38,677 nt of DNA, from contig JACVRA010000315.1 in assembly GCA_019828545.1 (NCBI GenBank), forward strand, positions 1 to 38,677, given 5' to 3'. Shown in pieces: positions 27,963 through 38,677 of this stretch. This DNA comes from Paracamarosporium sp. OC-R06-R3 (taxonomy: Eukaryota > Ascomycota > Dothideomycetes > Pleosporales > Didymosphaeriaceae). The translations under genes and the position numbers were made by a program. The notes under the pieces are model-generated. The model saw only the letters and a program-made list of their open reading frames with translations, did no database searches and was not told the origin of the DNA. Position 1 is the first letter of the stretch. Each line of letters begins with the position of its first letter.

Positions 27963-30900
27963 CCATTTATTTTAATAACCTATAATATAGCCATTAACCT
28001 ATTTAGAAACCGTAGTAGTAGTATTAACTCTAGCGTTATAGCAGAGATTAGCGGCGCAGCCAAGTATTTCGACCAATTGCCTGAGTATTCGTTAGCAATA
28101 TACAGAGAGTACAGGCACGGCGTTTTAGCTAGTTAGGTTACAGCCCATTTACAACGCTAGTATAGAGTTGCCTATAAGCCAGCTGAGTTAATCGCGGAAG
28201 AAGTTAGTAGTTGGACCGGCTTAATCTAGTATACGAGCCAGCTAGTGCTGCCCCAGTAGGCCGTTAAACCTATTAGCCAGCTGCCAGTATATACGGATGG
28301 ATTAATGTGCTAGTTAGAGCTGGATTGATGCTGCTAGGTGTTTTAAACCGTCTGCTCTGTTAAGAACTATTGGCAAACGACCCACGATTGGTCTGCAGGA
28401 GGGAAGCGCGGCCGCCCCAGCCGATTAGGGCAGAAAGGAATACAGCTACGCAATAAGTAAGGTTATAAGGCCGTCTATTGCCAGCGGTTTTTCATCTAGG
28501 GCCCTGGATCGCAGTATTTTAAGGTTTACCAGCCCGAATCCACCCCCGAACCCATAGATGGCGCGACAGGGTGGGCGCAGGTCGGCCAGAACATGGATGA
28601 GGCGTGGGCCAACGTGCAGAAGCGGGCCGAGACGATGATCCAGGATGGCGCGCGGGACGAGGTGAACCCGTGGCTTGAGCGTACAGGATGGATGCCGTAT
28701 TTGGTGGGCATGGAGCGGCCGGAGTTGTTGGCAAGCGTGGAAGAGCCCAAAGCGGAAGAGGAGCCCGTAGCAGCAGCCATATGGGAAGCCATGGATGGGT
28801 TGGCACGGTTCAGCCAGTCGTCGGTCATCCACCGCACGGGTGTGTTTGTACGGCTAGAAGCAATCCGGACGGAGAAGCACCAGACGCGGTTCCAGCCGTT
28901 GCAGCCATACATGGACGAGAAGTCGATTGGCGACCACACGCGGCCGTGGAAGCAGATGTTGATGTTTTTTTGGCAAACCTAGCAAGAGCACGGGTGGAAG
29001 AGCCTAAAGTACTAGTTTATGCAGCGGCAACGCGAGGCGTGGGATGCATTCATAAAGGAGGCAGGGGGAGTAGATTAGGATAAAGAGGAAGAGGGATTAT
29101 ACGAGGATTCGGATAAAGAGATAACGGACGACGCAGACAGCGTAGTGGGCGAGATGGAGACAGATAAGAACTTTAGTAAGCCAGAGATGTTATTAAGGAT
29201 TAAAAAGGCGTGTTTGGCGTTTTACGTTGTATTATTAGACCAGTCCATTACCCGCAAAGAGTACGACAGCCCAATGGTGTATACATTAGCCATATTAGGG
29301 GTTAAGGAGGACGGATGGAAGGGCGCTAAGCAGTACCCACCCATATTGTCGGCCGTCATCAAGATCGCCCGGTTCATGATCGTGCAGCAGGCGTTGGAGT
29401 TGTCAGAGCCATTTAAAGAGGATGATATCGACAGCGACAGCGCGTACGGGAGTGAGAGCGAGAGCACCCTACAGCAATACTGGCCAAAAGGGTGTTTACA
29501 GCACGTCCAGTATATAATGGATAGGTTTATAGTCTACAGTAGCCACAGCCCCATGCAATAGATACTAGATTTGCGGACGTATAGATTAAAAATTCACTAC
29601 AATACAACATCCTACAGACATGTAGAATGGGTAGGGTAGGATAAGTTACTATATAAGGAGGTATAGTTTACCATGACCTAGTTCTGCAGCATAGTGCACG
29701 GGTTGGTTAAGGAAAGTAAATAAATATTAATAGAGGATTTGTTATTTAGTAATAGCCCGTCCACTAAACCTATCCCTGGTATACCGTAGGAGAGTTTATA
29801 TAACAACCCAACCAACGAGCGACCTAGGTGGAATTTTTTAAAAGACTAGTAAACCTAGTTGCCCGTAGCTAGAGAGTAGTAGTTGTCTAAGTAGGTTGGC
29901 TAAATTAACTATATTAGGGACTAGTTTACGAAGCCAGGCACCCATTTAGGCGTTAACCAGCAAGAGGTTAAGCGGTACATAGATAGGGTGGTTGCATTTA
30001 AAGAGAAGTTAATCATATTAATGCACATTGCAGGCGGCCAGCTAGCAAGAGGCCCAGAGATCATGAGTATCCAGCATAGCAACACGGTCAAGGGGGGCCA
30101 CCGTAACATATTCATTAAGGACGGCAAGGTGGTGTTTGCGATAAGATACCACAAGGGGTATACAGTCAGTAGCAACGTTAAGATTATCCACTAGTATTTA
30201 CCGCGCGAGGTGGACGAGCTGTTAGTGTATTACATGTAGTTAGTGTTGCCGTTCCAGTAGCAGATGGAGGCCATAGTATAGGAGAAGGAGGCAATTTCAT
30301 CGCACATGTGGCCAGCCGACCCCAGCGGGCGCAAGTGGACGACGGACAGGCTGCGGGAGGCGTTAAAGCACAAGACCAGCGTTAGGTTAGGCCAGCCATT
30401 GACGATCACAGCATATCACGAGATCGTAATCAGGATCAGTCAGCAGTTTTTGCATAGATCTACAGCGTTTCAACCAGATGGGGGCGATGAGAACAACGGA
30501 TAGGATGAGGAGAATGTTGCAGGGTTGGTAGCCGATTTGCAGGCAGGACACACGGCGCACGTAGTAGGCATAATATACGCACGCGGCATCATAGAGCAGG
30601 CCAGAGCAGTAGCAGACAGGCAGCAGCAGTTCCAGATATTAAGTATAGATTAGCATTAGTTTTTAGGGTTCCTACTAGACGTTTAGGGGGATAGGTGCAG
30701 GAAGCAAAAGAGGACGCCGTTTAAAAGCAAGGCAGACAAGACTAGGATAGATTAATTAAAAAGACTAAGGAAGGTAAATGCTACTAAGTAATTATAGTAT
30801 ATAGTAGGCAAGACGGCAACCTTCTATAGCATCTAAAAAGAAGCTATCAAGGCCATTTTAGGTAGGAAGAGCCCCGTAGTAGCAGTTATACTAATAGGGG

Positions 30901-32700
30901 TAGACAAGAGTATGTTATTTATATTACCGGCGTAGGTAGAGTAAGGGGGTATAATCATTATCATCATCCCATTAATTGCATTGCAAGGGGACATAAAGTA
31001 GTGGTGTAGAAAGCTAAAGATATTATATATAGTATAGAAGAGCCGCCGTCTACTCAATACAGCCACTATTATACTAGTAATGCCTAAGTCTATAGTTATA
31101 CTAGAGTTTACTACGTTTATAAACTAATTAAAAGTAATACGGCAACTAGACTATATTATAATTAATAAATACTACATTGTATTAAACTAGTGGTATACAT
31201 TCCGTAAGTAAATATAGTAGCTAAGCAAGTTAGTAGTAGCTAAGACGTAGATAGTACTATTAACTACAACATTACTACCTAACAAAGAGGACGAGCTATT
31301 CTAGCAGATGCATTTTAATCCTAATTAGGTTAAGGTATTCTAGACAGAGACGACGCAGACGAACGTAGTATACTAGGTAATTAAGATAAAGAGAGTAGTA
31401 AAGAAGTAGGAGGTAGAGGGAATTATATTAGGTATAGTCTAGAAGAAGTTGTATAAGTACAAGAAGGGCAAGGTGGTAATATATAATAACTTAGTATATA
31501 AGGTTAAGGAGCTAGCGTAGTAGTTTAAATACTATACGTATTACCATAATGCAGTCAGCAAGGCAAGCATACTAGAGGATTTTATGTTAGGTAGAGGCTA
31601 AGTAATTGTAGCCACGAGCGCATTGGGGATGGGCGTTGACATCCCTAACATCCAGTGCATCATCCACATGGATTGGCCATTTTCCGTGCTGGATTACGCG
31701 CAGGAGAGCGGCAGGGCAGGATAAGACGGGGCGTAGAGCGAGGCAGTCATGATCGTGCAGGAGGGAGCACAGCGAGCGGCCAAAGACAGGCAGGAGGAGA
31801 AGGAGCATGCATTGGTGCGGACATTGGTCAGGGAAGGCGAGGTGGCAACGTGTAGGCGGGTAGTAATGGGTGGTTACTTGGATAAAAGAGAAGCAGAGCG
31901 GGTAGGGTGCAAGGAGGGAGAGGAGAAGTGTGATATGTGCCGAGGAGACGAGGGGGCAGACGAGGTGGAGAGCAAGGAGGGCAGCAGCGAGGTCAGTAGC
32001 AATAGAGAAGAGATAGAGGTGGCTAAAGTAGAGATAGAGACAGAGAGAGAAGGGTTACAGCGTGCGTTCCAGCAGCAAGATCAGAGGCGACGAGGCCCGC
32101 GGCAAAGATTGATGCAGGAACAGCAGGAGGCGTATGCTAGCATGGAGTGGCTGCGTAGGCAGTTGGCACGGTGGTCGAATTAGTGCGGGGTGTACGAGGC
32201 AGTAGGCGACGGACAGCGTACACACAACGTTCGGCAGTGTTGGCGGGCAGAAAGCCAGCAAGCCAAGGAGATGGTTAAGAAGATTGAGCAGGTGATACAG
32301 TTCAAGCCGTATTTAGGTTGTTTTTGGTGCGGGGTGCCGTAGGAGATTTGCAATTGATAGGAGGAAAACGGGAATGGGTAGTATTAGTAGTTGACAGATG
32401 GCCATTACCAGTATTAAGGGGTTTTATTAGGCGGATTAATAGGGATTATATACAGGGGCAAGGACGGCGTACGAGAACGTTGGGCGCAACGGTTAGTAGG
32501 TAAGGGGATTAATAGATTATCTATAGAAGGGTTACTTTAATATCTAGAGGTAAAGTAAACATTTAATTTTATTAAGAGTAATTATATAGTAGCGGAGTTT
32601 TATTAAATAACTAAATTATTAAAAGAGTAAAATAGAGGTATATTTAGTAAAGTAGAAGTATATAAATATATAAACTTATTATTAGGTTTATATTTATAAA
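27963..32700 (+). pseudogene. RecQ-like (telomere-linked-helicase-type) helicase, RIP-mutated
   Basis: One reading frame can be followed for about 4.7 kb with no frameshift, interrupted by many TAG, some TAA and a few TGA codons at positions where CAG, CAA, CGA or TGG would be expected. N-terminal text includes PEYSLAIYREYRHGVL (about 28,077) and GGKRGRPSRLGQKG (about 28,401), as in large fungal RecQ-like proteins of subtelomeres and mobile DNA. The open stretches 28,593-28,982, 29,145-29,561, 29,988-30,194 and 31,587-32,183 share the frame. The helicase core is recognisable but damaged. The Walker A site (about 30,885-30,917) reads VILIGVDKSMLF. The DECH box (31,161-31,175) reads INKYY. Motif V/VI is nearly intact as SALGMGVDIPNIQCIIHMDW and QESGRAG-stop-DG (31,701-31,730). 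A Cys-rich tail (CDMC, GCFWCGVP) follows. It cannot make an active helicase. The start is unclear, as no ATG is evident. Confidence 0.8.
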
Positions 32701-33360
32701 GATAGTAGTAGAGATAAAAATATTATTTTTATAATATAATAATAGCATTATAGAAAGTAAAAAAAAATAAAAATATAATTAAAGATTAGTAATTTAGAAA
32801 TATATAAGTAGAAAAAGGAAAATATTATAAAGGTAGAATATATAAATAAAGTTAAAAAGTTTTAAAATATAAAATTTTAGTCTTAATATATTAATATATA
32901 GAGTAAGGGTATAAAAACTAAATATACTTATTTAATTTTTAATTAAAGTTATAGTTGTAGAGTTATCTACGTTAAAAGTAGTAAAATACTTAAGAAAGGT
33001 CTTAATTTAGTAAGGTATATAAAATAAAGTATTAAACTAAAAATAAATAAATTAATAATATACTAATCCTAAAATAAATAAATTAATAATAATATAGGAA
33101 TCCTATAATAAGATATAAAACCTCTTAAAAGTCTTTTTATTTAGTTTATTATATTATAAAATTAACCTAGAAAGTATTAAAATAAAGATAAGGTAATAAA
33201 AGCTATAAAATAGCTTTATTAATAGTAATATTAATATTAATACTAGACTTAGGCCCCTCTTAAATTTATTACCTACATACCTTTAATTTTAGGCGTCTTA
33301 ACCTCTACTTATTTAAATATTAGACTTTAAATTAGTACTAATATACTTCTTCCTTAAAAT
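32701..33360. repeat. Extremely AT-rich RIP-mutated DNA without assignable content
   Basis: Composition is almost entirely A/T with TAG/CTA words. Stops occur in all frames, and I could not follow a coding frame here. It joins the helicase pseudogene to the unidentified mutated reading frame. Confidence 0.55.
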
Positions 33361-35230
33361 ATTTTTATCTAGCTAAATAAGTTACTAGAAGACAAGAATA
33401 TATATAAACTACTATTTTCTTTTATATTATTAATAATAGACAACGTAGAGGCTATAGTAGTTATTAGTTAACTTTAAATAAGTAATAAAAAATAGATAAA
33501 TAAGTATATTAAATATAAATAGTATATACTATAGTAGATAAAGAATAAAGAGGTAAGAACTATTAATATCTTACTTAAAATATAAACTAAAAGTATACTA
33601 GTATATATAAGTATAAATAAAATTATAGAGTACTTAAGAAATATAAAGAGACTAATAAAATTAAATAATAATAGTATTAATAATATAGTAGACTAAATTT
33701 ATACTATTAAAAATAGTAACTTATAGTAATAGTCTATAGTACTTATTATTAAAAAGTTAACTACTATAAAAGAGTTCTCTATTATAAACGCTTATAGTAT
33801 TAATAATATATTAGTATCTACTTTATTAAAAACTACTTATACTTCTTTAAAAGATTTAAATAGCCTATAAATACTTAACTAGTATAGTATCTCTTTAGCT
33901 TAGTTAACTAACTAATATAAAACCTTTTTAGCCTAAAGTAATATACTACTATCTTAAGTTAAACCTCTATCTTAATAATTATTTAAGAATAGTAATATAC
34001 TATAGCTAGTATAGTTATTTTTTAGCTATAGTATACCTTTACTACTATCTTCTTTATCTAACTATAGTATACCTTAGCTACTATAGCTATTTAATAGTAA
34101 TAGTATACTTAAGAAAGTTATATAAAGTAAACTAGCTATTAAGTTACCTTTATTTTTCTTTTACTTTAGTAATGTATTAAGCCTAGCTACTACTTAAGTA
34201 GTATCCCTAGTATAGTCTATATTTAAAGTAGGTAGTATACTTAGACTACCTACTAAGTAAACTACTTATAAACTTATTAAGTAGCTTTAAAACTTCTAGG
34301 GCTATTCTTATAAAAAGTATACTAAGGTAGATAGACGTTATTAAGAGTATTATAAGTATATTAATATATACTCTATATACTCTTTATTTAAAGACGTTAT
34401 ATGCCTACTTTATAAAATATATAATAGAAAAATACCTTTCCTAGATATCTTTAGTAATTTAAAGCTAATAAAGCCCTTAGCTTTATTTAAAGGCTTAGAT
34501 TTAAAGGCTATATTTAAGGGTATAAGTCCTATAGCTTTCCCTAAAGACGTTGGCACCTAAGATAAAAAGCTATTCTATAATTTATATCTATAGTAGTACT
34601 ATAGTAGTAGTAGGAAGGAATATACTACTAAAATAAAGTTTAATATAAATAACGTCTATTACTTTTCTAGTAGCCTAGCCTTTGTCTATAATAAAATTAA
34701 CTAGTATCTATAGGTATACTTTATTTTAAACCTTAATATAGATATATATTTTAGCCTTAAGGTATTTATATATAATAGCTATAATAATCTAGTAATAAAG
34801 AACCTACTATTATATAAAATCTCTTACTATTACTTTAATTTTATTATAGGTAGTATAAAGTTATTACTTCTATTTATCTTCTTTTTAAAACTCTACCTTA
34901 AAAGCTAGTATAAGTATAGTACCTACTTAAGTAAATATAATTAATAGCTTTAGTTAAATATTATTCTTCTTTTAATTATTAATAAAATAGTTAATAACTT
35001 TATTATAGTATTATATCTACCTACCTTTAAAGATAATATTAGTAGAGAGGTAACTATAGTATTAAAAAAGAGTCTAAAGTAAGTAAAGAGTACTTAAAAG
35101 TAACTTTTAATATACTAATTATAGTACTAGTATCTTAATATACTATAAACTACTATACTTAAAAGGATTATTAAGAATTTAAATTTAAATTAGTTTAAGG
35201 GTATATTAGTATAGATAATTAAAAGGTCCG
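33361..35230 (+). pseudogene. Unidentified RIP-mutated reading frame
   Basis: A single plus-strand frame stays readable for about 1.87 kb. Its only interruptions are TAG and TAA codons, no TGA, at spacings expected if Gln and Trp codons were converted. The first third is polar and low-complexity (Ser/Thr/Asn-rich), like a disordered N-terminus. The last 900 bp look like a folded domain, with text such as ALFKGLDLKAIFKGISPIAF, PKDVGT, YYSSSRKEYTTKIKF, KINKIVNNFI-like helices and YLPTFKDNISREV. I recognise no family. It lies in the same orientation as the helicase relic and is cut by the LTR of the Gypsy element at 35,231. It may be a second gene of the same mobile or subtelomeric unit, or a different element. 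Confidence 0.5.
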
Positions 35231-35394
35231 TGCTAGGTGTACTCTAGACAGAGGCATATAGGAGTGTATAATAAGAGGTAAACCAAAGATTAATTAACTA
35301 GCCTATAGGCCTAGTATAAAAGGATATAGAAAAGCTATTAAGCTATTTATAGTTAGGAGCTGGCTATATAGGTAGACCTTAATCTACGTTGCCA
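35231..35394 (-). mobile_element. LTR (3' end) of a Gypsy element
   Basis: The segment begins TGCTAGGTGT and ends TTGCCA on the plus strand, i.e. TGGCAA...CTAGCA on the element strand, giving TG...CA termini and a length of about 164 bp. It lies directly beyond the chromodomain end of the Gypsy polyprotein. It is less AT-rich than its flanks. The other LTR is off the right edge, so the termini and any target duplication (GTCCG precedes it) cannot be confirmed. Confidence 0.55.
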
Positions 35395-38300
35395 AGATCT
35401 TACTTATTTAAGCTTCTAATAATTATAGCCTAACTAAGCCCCTAAAGCTTAATATAATTAGTTAGTTTTTAGTCTTATTATACTTCCCTCTACTTAAACT
35501 CTATAAATAGTCCTTTATTTATACTTATTAAAGTTATATAGGATAGTTAACTACTTAACGCCGTTTTCCTATTTATAGATCTACCTATTTAGAGCTACTA
35601 AAGGACCTAGTCTACTTAAGTACTAATTATAGAAACTCTTAAGCTTATAAGGAGCTTCTATAAAGTTTAAAACTAAATACTATATAGGGTTTAAATTATA
35701 GCTTAGCTACTTAACTTAATACTTTAGTATCTTATATATAAGTTTATTAGCTAGGATTTCTTCTACTTTCTATTCTTCTACGCCGTTAATAGGTATTGCT
35801 GGCGGCTTAGGTGCTTCTTATCCTAGTAGTAAATCCTATAGATTCTTATAAAGTAAATCTAGGGTAAATATATTATATATTCTAGAGCTATAGAGTAGCT
35901 TTAGTTAATAGGCATAGCCTACTTACTTAAGTACCTTAAATAGGCCTTTCTATTTATCTACTAGCTTTTAGCTAGGCTATAATAAGGCTAGGTTTTAAGT
36001 ATCTAGGTATACTATATTATTAACGCTTTAATTAACTAGTCTATAGTATTAGTTAACTATTAATCTTATTTAGTCTTAAGCTTTTTATATATTATTCTTA
36101 GCTAGCTGCTAAGTAGTATATATATACTAGGCTAGTTTATAAATATCTTAATAGTTAATTAAATCCTTTAGCTAGGTTAATAATAGGCTAGTCTAATCCC
36201 AGCTCTACCGTAGCTTAGAGCTATATAGGATCTTATATAGAGATATACTAATTACTAAGTAAGGTAGTATTATTTAAACTTTATTAATTAGTAGTAGTAG
36301 TAAGCTTTAGTTGTCTTAATAGTAGAATATAAATAGCTATAGATACTAATTAATATATTTATTTATAATCTCTATTTAGCTATTAGTCTCTTTATAGTAG
36401 GTAGTTAATAGCTTAACCTTAATACCTAATATCCTATAGAACTTAGACTAGAATATAGAGATAAACTATAGACTATAATTTAAAATAATAGTTTTTAAAG
36501 TATAGCTAAATTAATATATCTATTATATAAATAGCTTGGCTATACTATAGACGTTTATAGTTTTATAGTATAAAATAAATACTATCTACTTTAATAGCCT
36601 ATTAATAATAACTATAATCTAATTATAGTTAACTCTATTCTTTAGAAAGTCCTTAAAATCTATACAGAGGTGCTATATAGGCTAATTAAAAATAGGTAGT
36701 AGATGTAGTAGGCCGGCTAGCCGCATCTACCTAGGGTAAGCGTACCTATAGGAGATATAGTTATATACGTATCGTTTACAGGTAGCCTCCATTCCTTTTT
36801 AATAGTATTGCCTAGCCAGCAGCTAATAGGTCTTGGTATAGCCTAGGTACGTAGACGATTTTTAATTATAGGCCTTGCGTATAAAGTATATATACAGTGC
36901 CGAATCCGGCCGTACGCAAAGCCGATTATTATATAGTAGTAATCTATTTTTAGTCTAATACTTATTAGGTAGGCTATCCTATTCTTTTTAGAAACTAGCT
37001 TAGTTTTCCTATAGTAGAGCTTTAATTAGCTTTAGAGAATCTAGACTTATAGTATTATAGTTAATTAATAAAGTAAACACCTTAGCCTAGGCTATTAATT
37101 AAGCTATATATCCTAAAGCTAGATTAGAATTAATTTGGCTATCTAATTTATATAGGCTAAAGAAGACGTAAGATTGGCTATTATACTAAACCGCCTTAAG
37201 GTTTATTAAGTCCTACTTTTATTAGCTTAAGATATCTGCTTAAGCGTTGTTCTTGCCTAGGGTATATTAAATTTAAAAATCAAATAGAGCTAGTAGCTCT
37301 AACTAGTAGACTTATCTAGTATTAAGTACTTTAATAGTTATAAAATACTTTAGCGCTTAATAATTAAAGTATACCTATATAGTAGCCTAGGTAAAGGCCA
37401 GTTCTACGCGCTACTTAGTAAATGCTATAACAATAGTAAATAGCTCCTTATTATAAATCTTTTAGTTTAACTCTAAGCTTATTAGTACCTAACTATAGAA
37501 TATAACTAGATAGGTTTAGCTATTAAAATACTTTTATAATAGGATACCTATAATTACTTCGTTAGATACATTAGTCTCTATCCTAGTTAGTAGATTAAAA
37601 TTAAAATAATAGAGTATTAAAATAGCTAATAGTATATCCTTAATATAATTAAATACTTAATTATAATCTAAATTTTATATAAATGGCACTTAAGGGCTCT
37701 ATAGGACACTTAGTAGCCTAGTAATATATAAGAAGCCCTATATAAACTATTAATAAAATCTAGTAAAGCCTAAGAATAACTTTACTTCCGTAATTATAGT
37801 TAACTTCTTTTAATTATATAGTACTTTAACCTTGTTAGGATCTACCTCTAGACTAGTATTTATAAGCATATAGCCTAAATATCACGTACGAGTTACATAG
37901 AACTCGCTTTTCTTAATGTTAGCTTAAAGGCCTACCTAGCGCAGTCTATTAAGTACCTTTTATATATAATTAATATATTCCTTAAGGCTATTTAAATATA
38001 TTAGGATATTATCTAGATAGGCAATACAAAACTTATCTAGGTAGCTAATAAAAACATTATTTATATAGCATTAATAGATAGCGGGTCTATTACATAGGCT
38101 AAAGGGTAGTACTTTATACTTATAGGTTCCGTACTAAGTTTAAAAGGTAGTATACTCTTCTAATTCTAGGTTTATTTAAATCTTATTAAACGCGGCTTTA
38201 ATATCTAGCTTTATAAATAACTTTGCCTTAAATGGCTGAGCTAATAGCTTATTTATTTTAGAGATTAAATAGACGTCTTTATAGGTAAGCTAATTAAGCT

Positions 38301-38677
38301 TATAGTAATTAATATAAATTTAGAAATTACTATTTAGCTTATATATATAGAGGATAGGTAACGTAAAAGGACTATAGCTATACTTAATATATCTCTTTTA
38401 TAAGTACTCTATTATATACTTCTTAATAGCCTTTAGTTCTTCTAGGCTTAATTTATATAACAGGCTATAGCTATTTAATAATAGCTTATTAAATATAATT
38501 CTATAATTATAGGGTTAGTATTTAAGTAGCTTATTAACTACTATCTTATTAAATATATTATAGTAGACTTAATAGATTAGTAGTAGCTTTTAGTAGACAA
38601 GCTATATATTATTAAGGTTATTAAGTTTAGTCTTAAAATAATTAGTTATCCTCTCTATTTTATATAATAAGGTAGTA
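35395..38677 (-). mobile_element. RIP-mutated chromodomain Gypsy retrotransposon, partial
   Basis: Read on the minus strand from the right edge, the order is reverse transcriptase, RNase H, integrase, chromodomain, LTR, that of a Ty3/Gypsy chromovirus-type element. RT shows FCIAYLDNILIYLNSL (the YxDD site at 38,028-38,039 reads YLDN) followed by LRQVGLQANIKKSEFYVTRT. RNase H and its linker show VYFNYQALKYFITIKVLN and LFDF...YTLGKNNA (about 37,250-37,380). Integrase shows QHLCIDFKDF-like text (about 36,620-36,700). The chromodomain shows APKPPAIPINGVEE, KVEEILANKLIYKILKY, then VKWL-like text (about 35,580-35,820). Dozens of TAG/TAA codons, altered catalytic residues and A+T bias mark it as dead. 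Gag and the 5' LTR lie outside the window. Confidence 0.85.

Noticed and set aside
28446..28939. Minus-strand frames of 95-137 codons over the helicase relic
   Set aside because: They mirror the least mutated, GC-rich part of the plus-strand helicase frame and have no recognisable content.
32701..38677. Possible CRISPR-like or satellite array in the AT-rich right end
   Set aside because: The recurrent TAGTA/CTAGCTA words are the product of C-to-T mutation; there is no regular unit length or spacing.

Overview
The window looks like a piece of a filamentous ascomycete (Pezizomycotina) genome. Genes carry many short introns of about 45-90 bp with GTATGT/GTAAGT-type donors and CTAAC/CTGAC-type branch sites. 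The gene content is fungal: an F-box protein, several P450s, a branched-chain aminotransferase, an AsaB/GA4-desaturase-like enzyme and a Rae1 homologue. The mobile DNA is heavily mutated in the C-to-T / G-to-A pattern expected of repeat-induced point mutation (RIP). I cannot name the species.

Layout. (1) 1-217: the end of a Gypsy-type LTR element, then an AT-rich scrap. (2) 218-12,700: a loose zone of poorly conserved genes. It holds a Myb/SANT-like nuclear protein, an interferon-inducible 6/27-like membrane protein with an in-frame stop, a small Cys-rich ORF, a 123-residue two-exon orphan gene, a proline-rich orphan, an F-box protein, an alpha/beta-hydrolase-like fragment and a small multi-pass membrane protein. 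(3) 12,800-26,600: a metabolic block. It holds an ABC transporter of the ABCB6/HMT1 type, an AsaB/DES-like oxygenase, a complete class IV (branched-chain) aminotransferase, two P450s, the housekeeping nucleoporin Rae1 and a third P450. No polyketide synthase, NRPS, terpene synthase or pathway regulator is visible here. (4) 26,600-28,000: a gene-poor transition containing three TTAGGG telomere-type units. (5) 27,960-32,700: a RecQ-like helicase pseudogene of the telomere-linked-helicase type, kept in one reading frame but interrupted by many TAG/TAA codons. (6) 32,700-35,230: extremely AT-rich DNA holding a second frame-preserved, RIP-mutated reading frame that I cannot identify. (7) 35,231-38,677: a RIP-mutated chromodomain-type Gypsy retrotransposon on the minus strand (LTR, chromodomain, integrase, RNase H, RT), running off the right edge.

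How the parts may work together (inference): the oxygenases, aminotransferase and exporter could modify and export a metabolite derived from an amino acid or 2-oxo acid. The core enzyme would have to lie outside this window or be of an unrecognised type. The TTAGGG units and telomere-linked-helicase relic suggest this gene block sits, or once sat, near a chromosome end. Exon boundaries were inferred by eye from splice signals and protein-family continuity; no searches were run.
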